DNA of 64,000 nt from Pseudomonadales bacterium (GTDB lineage Bacteria > Pseudomonadota > Gammaproteobacteria > Pseudomonadales > Halieaceae): NCBI GenBank assembly GCA_024234735.1, contig JACKNV010000014.1:1-64000 (forward strand), in the 5' to 3' direction. Each line of letters begins with the position of its first letter. Position 1 is the stretch's first letter. This document shows, one piece after another, positions 9,655 through 19,059 of the stretch. The notes beneath the pieces were generated by a model, which saw only the letters and a list, made by a program, of their open reading frames with translations, was not told the DNA's origin and did no database searches. The position numbers and the translations under genes are program-made.

Positions 9655-10926
9655 TCAAAACAACGGTTCCGGCCCCTTTTTCATCAGCCGGTTCCAGTCG
9701 GCCCGCGGCAGGCGCACCTGCAGGTGGGCCACGCCATCGGCGCCGTAATCCTCGGCGGCGACCGCGCCCAGGCGGTACAGCGCGGCGCGCAGCCGCCCCT
9801 GGTCGGGGCCGATGTCCAGGGTCTCGTTTACCATGTCCTGCCCCACCAGTTCCGCCACCGCCTGCAGCAGCAGGTCCACGCCCTCGCCGCTGGCGGCGCT
9901 CAGCCACACCCGCTGCGGGTTGCCCTCGGCATCGCGGTCTATACGTGCCGGCTGCTCCAGCAGATCCAGCTTGTTGTACACCTGCAGCTGGGGGATGTCG
10001 CCGGCGCCGATCTCCTCGAGCACGTCGTTCACCTGGTGGATGTGGTCCTCGCGCTGCTCGGTGGCGGCGTCGATCACATGCAGCAGCAGGTCGGCGTTGA
10101 GGGTCTCCTCGAGGGTCGCCTTGAAGGCGGCCACCAGCTTGTGCGGCAGGTGGGCGATGAAGCCCACGGTATCGGCCAGCACCACCGGCCCGACATTGTC
10201 CAGCTGCAGGCGCCGCAGGGTCGGGTCCAGGGTGGCGAACAACTGGTCGGCGGCGTACACCTCGGAGGTGGTGAGGCGGTTGAACAGGGTGGATTTGCCG
10301 GCGTTGGTATAACCCACCAGCGACAGGGTGGGCAGCTCGGCCCTGCGCCGCGCCCGGCGCCCCTGGTCGCGCTGCTTGCGCACCTTCTCCAGGCGCGCCT
10401 GGATCGAGCGGATGCGCGCCCGCAGCAGCCGGCGGTCGGTTTCCAGCTGGGTCTCCCCCGGGCCGCGCAGGCCGATACCGCCCTTCTGCCGCTCCAGGTG
10501 GGTCCAGCCGCGCACCAGGCGGGTGCTCATATGCTCCAGCTGGGCCAGCTCGACCTGCAGCTTGCCCTCGTGGGTGCGCGCCCGCTGCGCGAAGATATCC
10601 AGGATCAGGCCGGTGCGGTCCAGCACCCGGCACTGCAACACCTTTTCGAGGTTGCGCTCCTGGCTGGGGCTGAGGGCGTGGTTGAACATGACGATCTGGG
10701 CGTCGTGGGCGGCCACCGCCGCGGCGATCTCCTCCAGCTTGCCGCTGCCCACGAAAGTGCGGGCATGGGGCACGTCCCGCGAGCCCATGACGTAGGTCAC
10801 CGGGTCGCCACCGGCGGACAGCACCAGTTCCTCGAACTCGCGGGGATCTTCGCGCTCCATCTCGGAGGCGAGGTTCAGGTGCACGAGCACGGCCCGCTCA
10901 CCCGAATCGGGACGCTCAAAAAACAA
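9655..10926 (-). CDS. hflX: GTPase HflX
   Basis: 423-residue ribosome-associated GTPase that splits or rescues stalled 70S ribosomes under stress. The N-terminal HflX domain (about 1-190) includes GSGKLEEIAA and the glycine-rich GIGLRGPGETQLETDRR; the G domain has G1 GYTNAGKSTLFN, G3 DTVGFI and G4 NKLD. It lies 65 bp after hfq, the standard hfq-hflX order. Confidence 0.97.
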   Translation of the reverse strand: MFFERPDSGERAVLVHLNLASEMEREDPREFEELVLSAGGDPVTYVMGSRDVPHARTFVGSGKLEEIAAAVAAHDAQIVMFNHALSPSQERNLEKVLQCRVLDRTGLILDIFAQRARTHEGKLQVELAQLEHMSTRLVRGWTHLERQKGGIGLRGPGETQLETDRRLLRARIRSIQARLEKVRKQRDQGRRARRRAELPTLSLVGYTNAGKSTLFNRLTTSEVYAADQLFATLDPTLRRLQLDNVGPVVLADTVGFIAHLPHKLVAAFKATLEETLNADLLLHVIDAATEQREDHIHQVNDVLEEIGAGDIPQLQVYNKLDLLEQPARIDRDAEGNPQRVWLSAASGEGVDLLLQAVAELVGQDMVNETLDIGPDQGRLRAALYRLGAVAAEDYGADGVAHLQVRLPRADWNRLMKKGPEPLF

Positions 10927-10991
10927 TACTACCTCGGCGGATCAGGACAGGTTCGGGGCGCCCGCTCGCCAGGCGAACGCCTGGCAGGGTA

Positions 10992-11246
10992 TCAGCTGTC
11001 GCCACCCTCGCCCTCGTCTGACGGATTCTGCAGCGGCATGCGCACCACCCGCGATGGCACCACGGTGGAGATGGCATGCTTGTAGACCATCTGGCTCACG
11101 GTATTCTTGAGCAGCACCACGAACTGATCGAAAGACTCGATCTGCCCCTGCAGCTTGATCCCGTTGACCAGGTAAATTGAGACAGGTACGCGCTCCTTGC
11201 GCAAAATATTCAGGTAAGGGTCTTGTAGCGTGTGCCCTTTTGACAT
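10992..11246 (-). CDS. hfq: RNA chaperone Hfq
   Basis: 84-residue Sm-like protein forming hexamers that pair small RNAs with mRNAs. The start MSKGHTLQDPYLNILRKERV and the Sm2 motif YKHAISTVVPSR are almost invariant. The C-terminal tail (NPSDEGEGGDS) is short and acidic. The ATG at 11246 has an AGGAGG site directly upstream; a longer open frame to 11384 is not part of the gene. The order miaA-hfq-hflX is the canonical one. Confidence 0.98.
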   Translation of the reverse strand: MSKGHTLQDPYLNILRKERVPVSIYLVNGIKLQGQIESFDQFVVLLKNTVSQMVYKHAISTVVPSRVVRMPLQNPSDEGEGGDS

Positions 11247-11393
11247 AACTCCTCCTAGCAGGCCCAAACCGGGCCGAAAAAAGTGAAAAAACGTAACCTG
11301 CGCGCCATTATCCCGGCTTCCCTGCCAACACCGACACGCCTCGCGGCTCCCCTGGGAGGCCACGTCCTGATTATAGAACAGCACCTCAGCATA

Positions 11394-12404
11394 CTACACT
11401 GGGGCCGAATCCAGATAGTTCAAGATCGCGGCAAGGGGTTTTTGTCCGGCCAGGTCAGGCCGCATTACCCCCGCCCCCTGGTCTGACCGCGGCGCGGCCA
11501 CCAGGTTCCCCGCGGCATCGGTGGCCAGCCACAGCAGGCCCGGCCACTTGCGCAGCCAGGTGAGCTGGCGCTTGGCCAGCTGGCGGGTGGCGGCGACAGC
11601 GCGCTGCGCTGCCTCCTCCAGCGAGCACTCGCCTTCCAGGTGCTGCCACAGCTGGCGATACCCCACCGCCCGCAGCGCCGGCAGGTCGGGTTCCAGGTCG
11701 CCGCGGCGGTACAGGGCCTCCACCTCCGCCAGCAGCCCCGCCGCCAGCATCTGCTCGAAGCGCGCGGCGATGCGCCGGTGCAGCTCGGCCCGGTCCGCCG
11801 GGCAGATCGCCAGCTGCACCACCCGGTAGCGCTGCGCGGGCAGCTCCTGTTGCGGCGCGCCGGCCTGCCACTGGCTCAGGGGGATGCCGCTGGCGCGGTA
11901 CACCTCCAGGGCGCGCCCCAGGCGCTGGCTGTGACGGGGGTGGATGCGGGCCGCCGCCTCGGGATCGACCTGCGCCAGCTGCGCATGCAGCCAGGGCCAG
12001 CCGCGCTCGGCGGCCTCCCGCTCGATCTCCCGGCGGATCGCCGGGTCGGCGGCGGGCATCTCCGCCAGCCCCTCCAGGAAGGCCTTGAAATAGAGCATGG
12101 TGCCCCCCACCAGCAGCGGGGTGCGCCCGCGGGCGCTGATGTCGGCGACCACGCGGCGGGCGTCAGCGGCGAAATCCGCGGCGGAGTAGGGCTGCGCCGG
12201 GTCGCGGATATCCATCAGGTGATGCGGGTAGTCCGGCTTGGCGGCGCCGATGTCCAGCCCCCGGTAGACCAGCGCGGAGTCCACGCTCACCAGCTCGCAG
12301 TCGCGCGCCCGGGCCAGCTCGATCGCCAGGTCGGTCTTGCCCGAGGCGGTAGGGCCCATGAGGCACAGCAGCAGCGGCTTGGGCGGGACGGGGGAACGGC
12401 TCAC
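11394..12404 (-). CDS. miaA: tRNA dimethylallyltransferase MiaA
   Basis: 336-residue enzyme that adds dimethylallyl to A37 of tRNAs reading UNN codons. The P-loop GPTASGKTDLAIELA (about residues 17-31), VSVDSALVYRGLDIGAAKP, DIRDP and LVGGTMLYFKAFLEGL are visible. The family more often has DSMQIYR where this protein has DSALVYR, a common gammaproteobacterial variant. It starts 5 bp after mutL. Confidence 0.97.
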   Translation of the reverse strand: MSRSPVPPKPLLLCLMGPTASGKTDLAIELARARDCELVSVDSALVYRGLDIGAAKPDYPHHLMDIRDPAQPYSAADFAADARRVVADISARGRTPLLVGGTMLYFKAFLEGLAEMPAADPAIRREIEREAAERGWPWLHAQLAQVDPEAAARIHPRHSQRLGRALEVYRASGIPLSQWQAGAPQQELPAQRYRVVQLAICPADRAELHRRIAARFEQMLAAGLLAEVEALYRRGDLEPDLPALRAVGYRQLWQHLEGECSLEEAAQRAVAATRQLAKRQLTWLRKWPGLLWLATDAAGNLVAAPRSDQGAGVMRPDLAGQKPLAAILNYLDSAPV

Positions 12405-12409
12405 GGCGC

Positions 12410-14242
12410 TCAGCGGCCGCGCAGGAACAGTTTATCCAGTTCCTCCAGGCTCAGCTGGGTCCAGGTGGGGCGCCCGTGGTTGCACTGGCCGGCGCGCTCG
12501 GTGGCCTCCATGTCGCGCAGCAGGGCGTTCATTTCCGGCACGGTGAGGCGGCGGTTGGCGCGCACCGAGCCATGGCAGGCCATGGTGGAGAGAATCTCGT
12601 CCAGGTGGCTCTCGATGCGGTCGGACCGGCCGAACTCGATCAGGTCCGCCAGCACGTCGCGCAGCAGCTGCTCCACGTCGGAGTCGCGCAGCGCCACCGG
12701 GATCTGGCGAATCAGCAGCGACTCCTCCCCGGCCACGTCCACCACCATGCCCAGGCCCTGGAACAGCGCGGCGTGCTCGGCCGCCAGCTGCGCCTCGCGC
12801 TGGCTCACCGCCACCGCCCGCGGCACCAGCAGCGGCTGGCTGCGAATGCCCTCGCTGGCGCGGGCGCGCTTGAGCCGCTCGTAGGTGATGCGCTCGTGGG
12901 CGGCGTGCATGTCGACCAGCACCAGCCCGGCGGCGTTTTCCGCCAGGATGTACACGCCCTGCAGCTGCGCCAGGGCATAGCCCAGCGGCGGCGGGGCCTC
13001 CTCGCTGGCCACCTCGGGCAGCGCGTGCAGGCGGCCGTAGTCGCGCAGCTGCTCGCGGGTCTGCCCCGGGGCCGGTCCGGCGGGCGCGCGGTAGCCGCCG
13101 AAGCCACCGGCGGGAGCCGGCGAAGCGTCGGGCGCGCCCCAGGCCAGGCCCGCCTGGCGGCTGATCTCGCCGGTTGCGGTATCCACCGCCAGGCCCTCGG
13201 CGGTAGTCACCGCGGCGGGACGCGTCGCGTCCCCGGGGCGCACCTCGGCCAGGGCCCGGTGCAGGCTGGAAAAAATGAAATTGTGCACCGCGCGGCCATC
13301 GCGAAAGCGCACCTCGTGCTTGGTGGGGTGCACGTTGACGTCGACCTGGGCCGGGTCCAGCTCCAGGTACAGCACGAAGGCCGGGTGGCGACCGTGATAG
13401 AGCACGTCGCGGTAGGCCTGCTTCACCGCGTGGGCCACCACCCGGTCGCGGATGATGCGGCCGTTGACGAAGAAGTACTGCAGGTCGGCCTGGCTGCGGG
13501 AGAAGGTCGGCAGGCCCACCCAGCCCCACAGGCGCAGGGCCGGCAGCTCGGTCTCCACGTACAGGGCCTGCTCCATGAACGCCGGGCCGCATACCGTGGC
13601 CACCCGGCGCTGGCGCTCGGCCTGGCCCGTGCCCGACTTGAGGTTGTGCAGCGCGCGGCCGTTGTGGCGCAGCGAAAAGGCCACGTCGAAGCGCGACAGG
13701 GCGAGGCGCTTGACCACCTCCTCCAGGTGGCTGAACTCGGTTTTCTCGGTGCGCAGGAACTTGCGCCGCGCGGGGGTGTTGAAGAACAGGTCGCGCACCT
13801 CCACCGTGGTGCCGCGGGGATGGGGCGCGGGCTTGAGCTGCACCTCCATCTCGCGCCCCTCGCAGGCGGCGCAACTGCCCTGGCTGCTGTCCTCGGAAGG
13901 GTTGCTGGTGAGCGACAGGCGCGACACCGAGCCGATGCTGGCCAGGGCCTCGCCGCGAAACCCCAGGCTGCCGACCCGCTCCAGGTCCTCCAGCGAGGCG
14001 ATCTTGCTGGTGGCGTGCCGCGCCAGGGCCAGCGGCAGGTCGTCGGCGGCCATGCCGCTGCCATTGTCGCGGATGCGGATGAGCTTGCTGCCGCCGGCCT
14101 CCACCTCGATATCCACCCGGGTGGCACCGGCATCCAGGCTGTTTTCCAGCACTTCCTTGACCACCGACGCCGGGCGCTCCACCACCTCGCCGGCGGCGAT
14201 CTGGTTGGCCAGCCGGGGGCTGAGCAGGTGGATGCGGGGCAC
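12410..14242 (-). CDS. mutL: DNA mismatch repair protein MutL
   Basis: 610-residue GHKL ATPase that links MutS mismatch recognition to strand incision. The N-terminal ATPase motifs are ENSLDAGATR, IRDNGSGM and GFRGEALASI (residues about 32-100). The linker (about 340-420) is Ala/Pro/Gly-rich. The C-terminal dimerisation domain runs to LFLRGR, with ACHGSVRANRRL near residue 550; it lacks the DQHAAHER-type metal motif intact (MHAAHERITYERL is present without the preceding DQ), so endonuclease activity is uncertain. Confidence 0.97.
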   Translation of the reverse strand: MPRIHLLSPRLANQIAAGEVVERPASVVKEVLENSLDAGATRVDIEVEAGGSKLIRIRDNGSGMAADDLPLALARHATSKIASLEDLERVGSLGFRGEALASIGSVSRLSLTSNPSEDSSQGSCAACEGREMEVQLKPAPHPRGTTVEVRDLFFNTPARRKFLRTEKTEFSHLEEVVKRLALSRFDVAFSLRHNGRALHNLKSGTGQAERQRRVATVCGPAFMEQALYVETELPALRLWGWVGLPTFSRSQADLQYFFVNGRIIRDRVVAHAVKQAYRDVLYHGRHPAFVLYLELDPAQVDVNVHPTKHEVRFRDGRAVHNFIFSSLHRALAEVRPGDATRPAAVTTAEGLAVDTATGEISRQAGLAWGAPDASPAPAGGFGGYRAPAGPAPGQTREQLRDYGRLHALPEVASEEAPPPLGYALAQLQGVYILAENAAGLVLVDMHAAHERITYERLKRARASEGIRSQPLLVPRAVAVSQREAQLAAEHAALFQGLGMVVDVAGEESLLIRQIPVALRDSDVEQLLRDVLADLIEFGRSDRIESHLDEILSTMACHGSVRANRRLTVPEMNALLRDMEATERAGQCNHGRPTWTQLSLEELDKLFLRGR

Positions 14243-14253
14243 GGGGCGTTACC

Positions 14254-15555
14254 TCAGCTGGCGGGGATCAGCAATTTCTGCCCCACCATGATCTTCTCGC
14301 CGCTGATGCCGTTGCGGATCTTGAGGTCCGCCAGCGGCACGTTGAAACGCTGGGCGATGGCGGACAGGGTGTCGCCCCGGGCGATGGTGTACTGCTGGCC
14401 CTGCTGCTGCTTCTGCCAGGCGACCAGGGTGCCCGAGGGCGGGTGCGCCAGGAACCACTCGCGGATACCGGCGTGAATGGCGCGGGCCATCTTCTTCTGG
14501 TAGGCGCTGCTGGCCAGCAGGCGCGACTCCTCGGGGTTGGAGATGAAGCCGGTCTCCACCAGGATGGAGGGAATATCCGGCGACTTCAGCACCGCAAAGC
14601 CGGCCTGCTCCACCCCCTTCTTGTGCAGCTTGGCGATGCGATCCATGTTGTGCAGCACCTTGCCGCCCAGCTTGAGGCTGTTGTCCAGGGTGGAGGTCAT
14701 GGACAGGTCGGCCAGCACCCCGGCGAGAATATCGTCCTTGTCCGACAGGCTGACGCCGCCCACCAGGTCGGATTCGTTCTCGCGCTGGGCCAGGTAGCGG
14801 GCCGCGGTGCTGGTGGCGCCGCTGGTGGACAGGGCGTACACCGAGGCGCCGCGGGCCTCCTTGCGCTTGAAGGCGTCGGCGTGGATGGACACGAACAGGT
14901 CCGCCTGGCGCTGGCGGGCCAGGTCGCGGCGCCCGCGCAGGCTGACGTAGTAATCGCCGGTGCGGATCATGGTGGGGGAGAAGCCCTTGTCGGCCGCGAG
15001 CAGGGCGTTGAGCTCTTTGGCGATGGCCAGCACCACGTCTTTCTCGCGCTTGCGGTTGGGGCCGATGGCGCCCGGGTCCTCGCCGCCGTGGCCGGCGTCG
15101 ATGGCGATGATGATGTCGCGTTTGTCACTCTGGTGTACGGTCTTGGTGGGCGCCGCCTGTTGCTGCGGCGACCTGTCGTAGAGATCCAGCACCAGGCGAT
15201 CACCGGCCTGGTCGTTGGCCCTGAGCAGGAAGCTGCGCGGCTTGACGTCGGCGTTGAGCTCCAGCACCACCCGCAGGTCGTCGCCGTCGCGTATGCCGGT
15301 GCGCACCAGCGCCACCGGGGTACCCGCCAGCGGCAGGTCGGACAGGGTGCTTTTGATGGTGGTGTCCTGTACGTCCAGCACGATGCGGCTGGGGCTGTCC
15401 AGTTCGATGAGCTTGTGCTCGGCGGGGCCGGACAGGTCGAACACGATGCGCGTGTGATCGGGGGCGCGCCACAGGCGCACGTCATGCACCTCGACAGCCC
15501 CAGCCGGGAACGCCAACAGCATTCCCAGGAAGACCCGGATCCACGTCCTGCCCAT
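14254..15555 (-). CDS. amiB: N-acetylmuramoyl-L-alanine amidase (AmiB-like) with LysM
   Basis: 433-residue periplasmic septal peptidoglycan amidase. After a signal peptide (about 1-20) comes an AMIN domain (about 22-125), then the Amidase_3 catalytic domain opening with IAIDAGHGGEDPGAIGPN (zinc His), with SIHADAF and VETGFISNPEE, and a C-terminal LysM domain from YTIARGDTLSAIAQRFNVPL to the end. It lies between tsaE and mutL, the conserved tsaE-amiB-mutL order. Confidence 0.96.
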   Translation of the reverse strand: MGRTWIRVFLGMLLAFPAGAVEVHDVRLWRAPDHTRIVFDLSGPAEHKLIELDSPSRIVLDVQDTTIKSTLSDLPLAGTPVALVRTGIRDGDDLRVVLELNADVKPRSFLLRANDQAGDRLVLDLYDRSPQQQAAPTKTVHQSDKRDIIIAIDAGHGGEDPGAIGPNRKREKDVVLAIAKELNALLAADKGFSPTMIRTGDYYVSLRGRRDLARQRQADLFVSIHADAFKRKEARGASVYALSTSGATSTAARYLAQRENESDLVGGVSLSDKDDILAGVLADLSMTSTLDNSLKLGGKVLHNMDRIAKLHKKGVEQAGFAVLKSPDIPSILVETGFISNPEESRLLASSAYQKKMARAIHAGIREWFLAHPPSGTLVAWQKQQQGQQYTIARGDTLSAIAQRFNVPLADLKIRNGISGEKIMVGQKLLIPAS

Positions 15556-15590
15556 GTCACTCCCGCCCTGCGCGCCAGGGTCTACAGCAA

Positions 15591-16061
15591 TTATTCTGCC
15601 TGCATGCGGCCCAATACGGCCTTCCCCAAGTCCGTGGCGGCATGCAACAGCAGGCGACGGCCGGAGCCCTCGCGCTCTATCTTAATGCTTATGTCTGCCG
15701 GGGGCAAAGCGCCCGCGCCCCGCTGCGGCCACTCCAGCAGGCAGATGGCGCCCGCGCCAAAGTAATCGCGAATACCCAGGAACTCCAGCTCCTCGGGGTC
15801 GCCGAGGCGGTACAGGTCGAAATGGTACACCTGCTGGGCGCCCAGCAGGTAGGGCTCCACCAGGGTGTAGGTGGGACTCTTCACCGCGCCGGCGTGCCCC
15901 AGGGCGCGCATGAAACCACGCGTGAACGTGGTCTTGCCCATCCCCAGCTCGCCGTCCAGGTAGACCACCAGGGACGGTTCGGCGGCCGCCGCCAGGCGCG
16001 CCCCGCAGGCGACCATGGCGGCCTCGTCCGCCGCCAGCAGCTCCAGAGTAGCGGCGCTCAC
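15591..16061 (-). CDS. tsaE: tRNA threonylcarbamoyladenosine synthesis ATPase TsaE
   Basis: 156-residue P-loop protein (YDELGELGMGKTTFTRG-type motif, here DGELGMGKTTFTRGF) needed with TsaB and TsaD for t6A37 in ANN-decoding tRNAs. SPTYTLVEPY and HFDLYRL are the other family hallmarks. I place the start at a GTG whose first four bases overlap the nnr stop (GTGA), giving the expected length; the open frame runs further upstream but reads as a shadow of nnr. Confidence 0.93.
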   Translation of the reverse strand: MSAATLELLAADEAAMVACGARLAAAAEPSLVVYLDGELGMGKTTFTRGFMRALGHAGAVKSPTYTLVEPYLLGAQQVYHFDLYRLGDPEELEFLGIRDYFGAGAICLLEWPQRGAGALPPADISIKIEREGSGRRLLLHAATDLGKAVLGRMQAE

Positions 16062-17545
16062 CCCAGCAACGCCCGCATGTGCGCCATGAGGTCGCTGGCC
16101 AGCAGCCCGCGCTGGCCCTGCTGCGCGGCCAGGTCCGCGGCGGCCCCGTGCAGGCACACCCCCAGGGCCGCCGCCTCGAGGGGCTCCCGGCGCTGGGCCA
16201 GCAGCGAGCCGATGACGCCGCTGAGCACATCGCCCATGCCGCCACTGGCCATGCCGGGGTTGCCGTAGTCGCTGAGCAACAGCTGGCGGCCGTCGGTTAC
16301 CAGGCTGCCATTGCCCTTGAGTACGGCCACGCCGCCGTAGGCCTGTTGCAGGGCGCGCGCCGCGGCGCAGCGGTCGGCCTGCACCGCGGCGGTGGCGGTG
16401 CCCAGCAGGCGCGCCGCCTCCCCCGGGTGCGGAGTGAGCACCCAGCTGTCCCGCCGGGGCTCGGCGACCGCCCGCCCGGCCGCCAGCAGGTTGAGCCCGT
16501 CGGCATCCAGCACCATCGGTTTGCCGCTGGCCGCGGCCGCCTGCAGCAACTGCTCCGACCAGGGCGACTGCCCCAGCCCGGGGCCCACCACCAGCACGTC
16601 GGCGGCCTCCAGTAACGGCGCCAGGTCCTGACCCGAGCGCACCCCGATAGGCATGGCCTCCGGGGTGCGCGCCACCAGCGGTGCCACGTGTTCTTCGCGG
16701 GTCGCCACCCGCACCAGGCCGGCGCCGCAGCGCAGCGCCGCCTCGGCCGCCAATGCCGCGGCCCCGGCCATGCCGCGCTCGCCGCCAACCACCAGCACCG
16801 TGCCGTACAACCCCTTGTGGGCGGTGGCGGGCCGTGCCGGCAGGCGAGCCAGCAGCGCTTCCAGCTGCAGCCGGTAACTGTCGCAATCGACTGCGGCGTA
16901 TACCTCCCCCGGCACCCCCAGGTCGGCGAACACCACACTGCCGGTGTAGTCCGCGGCGGCGTTGGTGAACAGGCCGCGCTTGCGGCCGATAAAGGTCACC
17001 GTGACATCGGCGCGCACCGCCGCGCCCAGCACCCGGCCACTGTCGGAACACAGGCCGGAGGGAATATCCACGGCCAGCACCCGCGAGCCGCTGCAATTGA
17101 TGGCGGCAATGGCCTCGCGATACTCGCCGCGCACCTCGCCCCCCAGGCCGGTGCCCAGCAGGGCGTCGACGATCACGGCGTTGCCCAACAGCGGCACATC
17201 GGCGAAAGCTTTGACCGACACCCCGTTGGCCTGCGCCTGCTGCCTGGCGAGCAGCGCGTCGCCGCCGATCTTGCCGGCGTCCCCCACCTGCAGCACGGTC
17301 ACGGGAATACCGCGTTTATGGGCCAGGTCGGCGATCAGGAAACCGTCGCCGCCGTTGTTACCGGTGCCGCACAGTACCTGGATGCGCACGGGATGCGGCC
17401 AGTTCTCCAGCAACGTGGCGAACGCGGCGCTGGCGGCGCGCGACATCAGGGTGCTGCCGGCGATGCCGTGGTCCTGGATGGCGCAGCGATCCAGTTCGCG
17501 GGTCTGGGCCGCGGTGTAGAGGCGCTCGGTGCCGGTGGTGTCCAA
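16058..17545 (-). CDS. nnr: Bifunctional NAD(P)HX epimerase/dehydratase
   Basis: Repairs hydrated NADH and NADPH. The N-terminal YjeF-type epimerase domain (about residues 1-205) contains CGTGNNGGDGFLIA; the C-terminal ADP-dependent dehydratase (about 225-490) contains VLVVGGERGMAGAAALA, LDADGLN and GNPGMASGGMGDVLSGVIGS. I prefer the TTG at 17545 because GGAGAGAAAAG stands immediately before it; in-frame ATGs at 17578 and 17596 lack a ribosome site. tsaE overlaps its stop by 4 bp. queG diverges 152 bp away. Confidence 0.95.
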   Translation of the reverse strand: MDTTGTERLYTAAQTRELDRCAIQDHGIAGSTLMSRAASAAFATLLENWPHPVRIQVLCGTGNNGGDGFLIADLAHKRGIPVTVLQVGDAGKIGGDALLARQQAQANGVSVKAFADVPLLGNAVIVDALLGTGLGGEVRGEYREAIAAINCSGSRVLAVDIPSGLCSDSGRVLGAAVRADVTVTFIGRKRGLFTNAAADYTGSVVFADLGVPGEVYAAVDCDSYRLQLEALLARLPARPATAHKGLYGTVLVVGGERGMAGAAALAAEAALRCGAGLVRVATREEHVAPLVARTPEAMPIGVRSGQDLAPLLEAADVLVVGPGLGQSPWSEQLLQAAAASGKPMVLDADGLNLLAAGRAVAEPRRDSWVLTPHPGEAARLLGTATAAVQADRCAAARALQQAYGGVAVLKGNGSLVTDGRQLLLSDYGNPGMASGGMGDVLSGVIGSLLAQRREPLEAAALGVCLHGAAADLAAQQGQRGLLASDLMAHMRALLG

Positions 17546-17697
17546 CTTTTCTCTCCGGTATGTGATTTTATTCCGCATCGTGGCCGGCATGGCCAACCTT
17601 CAATTGCTCGTATTCGTAACACGCAACAAAAATACCATCGCCGGACAACAGTATCTGGCAAAATTGTACACTCAACCATGCCGCCACCGGTGCTGAT

Positions 17698-18780
17698 TTG
17701 CCTCAACCACTGCCCACAAAGGAACAACAGGCCCTGGTGACCCAGATTCGCCAGTGGGCCACCGAGCTCGGCTTCCAGCAGGTGGGCGTCACCGATATCG
17801 AGCTGGGCGAGCACGCCGGCTACCTGCAGAAGTGGCTGGACGCCGGCTATCACGGCAGCATGGAGTGGATGGCGCGCCACGGCAGCAAGCGCACCCACCC
17901 GGCGCAACTGGTACCCGATACCTGCCGGGTGATCTCGGTGCGAATGGACTACCTGGCGGCGGACACCCAGCCGCTGCAGGTGCTCGCCTCGCCGGACAAG
18001 GCCTACGTCTCGCGCTATACCCTGGGCCGGGACTACCACAAGCTGCTGCGCAAACGCCTGGCCACCCTGGCCAAGCGCATCGAGGCGGAGGCCGGGGGCG
18101 GCCACTACCGGGCCTTCGTCGACAGCGCCCCGGTGCTGGAGCGGGCCCTGGCCGAGAAGGCCGGGCTGGGCTGGATCGCCAAGAACACCATGCTGATCAA
18201 CTCAGAGGCCGGCTCCTGGTTTTTCCTGGGGGAGATCTACACCGACCTGCCCCTGCCCGCGGACACGCCGCAGGCCAGCAAGCACTGCGGCAGTTGCAGT
18301 GCCTGCCTGGAGATCTGCCCCACCGATGCCTTCACCGGGCCTTTCCAGCTGGATGCCCGCAGGTGTATTTCCTACCTGACTATCGAGCACCCGGGCAGCA
18401 TCGACCCGGCACTGCGCCCGCTGCTGGGCAACCGCGTGTTCGGCTGCGACGACTGCCAGCTGGTGTGCCCCTGGAACAAGTTCGCCCGGCCCACCGGGGA
18501 GCGCGACTTCCGGCCCCGCCACGGCCTGGAAGACGCGCAGCTGGCAGAGCTGTTTCTATGGGACGAGGCGACCTACCTGGCCAATACCGAGGGCTCGGCC
18601 CTGCGCCGTATCGGTTTCGAGCGCTGGCTGCGCAACCTGGCGGTGGCACTGGGCAACGCGCCCGCCTCCGCCGAGGTGGTGGCCGCCCTGCAGGCGCGCG
18701 CCGCGTTTCCCTCGGAGCTGGTGCGCGAGCATGTGCACTGGGCCTTGCGTCAACACGGGGTAAGCTCACCCCTGGAGTGA
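17698..18780 (+). CDS. queG: Epoxyqueuosine reductase QueG
   Basis: 360-residue cobalamin- and iron-sulfur-dependent enzyme that reduces epoxyqueuosine to queuosine in tRNA. Both [4Fe-4S] ligand sets are visible: CGSCSACLEICPTDAF (about residues 200-215) and CDDCQLVCPW (about 250-259); a HEAT-like C-terminus follows. The first in-frame start giving the full family length is TTG at 17698; no better ATG is in frame, and the start is therefore less certain than the gene. Confidence 0.95.
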   Translation: MPQPLPTKEQQALVTQIRQWATELGFQQVGVTDIELGEHAGYLQKWLDAGYHGSMEWMARHGSKRTHPAQLVPDTCRVISVRMDYLAADTQPLQVLASPDKAYVSRYTLGRDYHKLLRKRLATLAKRIEAEAGGGHYRAFVDSAPVLERALAEKAGLGWIAKNTMLINSEAGSWFFLGEIYTDLPLPADTPQASKHCGSCSACLEICPTDAFTGPFQLDARRCISYLTIEHPGSIDPALRPLLGNRVFGCDDCQLVCPWNKFARPTGERDFRPRHGLEDAQLAELFLWDEATYLANTEGSALRRIGFERWLRNLAVALGNAPASAEVVAALQARAAFPSELVREHVHWALRQHGVSSPLE

Positions 18781-18824
18781 TCTCTGCCTGGGTTACGGTT
18801 CGCTATAGAGCAAAGCAGGCTGGC

Positions 18825-18901
18825 GGGTTTGGCCGGCAGATTTCAAATTCGCCTGCTTCCCCGATACTCGCATTCGAATTTGAAATCTCCCGTCCAAACC
18901 C
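18825..18901. repeat. Inverted-repeat element, family R3, copy 1
   Basis: 27-nt arms (18825-18851 and 18875-18901, two mismatches, AT-rich core AGATTTCAAATTCG) close a 23-nt loop (18852-18874) containing GCTTCCCCGATACTCGC. It sits between the convergent genes queG and orn, so it could end transcription from both sides, though there is no T-run. Its loop recurs inverted in copy 2 with wholly different stems. Confidence 0.8.
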
Positions 18902-18955
18902 TTGTTCGGTGCTTCTCATCGAAACATCGTCTGAACAGATAATCGAATCGAGGAT

Positions 18956-19022
18956 CCGGGCGGGAAAGTTTTTTTCGAGCGCGAGTATCGGGGAAGCGAG
19001 CGAAAAAAACTTTCCCGGCCGG
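18956..19022. repeat. Inverted-repeat element, family R3, copy 2
   Basis: 22-nt arms (18956-18977 and 19001-19022, one mismatch, GGGAAAGTTTTTTTCG type) close a 23-nt loop (18978-19000). The loop contains GCGAGTATCGGGGAAGC, the exact reverse complement of 17 nt in the loop of copy 1. Loop length is the same in both copies; the stems share no sequence. Confidence 0.8.
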
Positions 19023-19059
19023 AGCCGTTAGCCAGCATCAATCCAGGGACCAGGGACTG

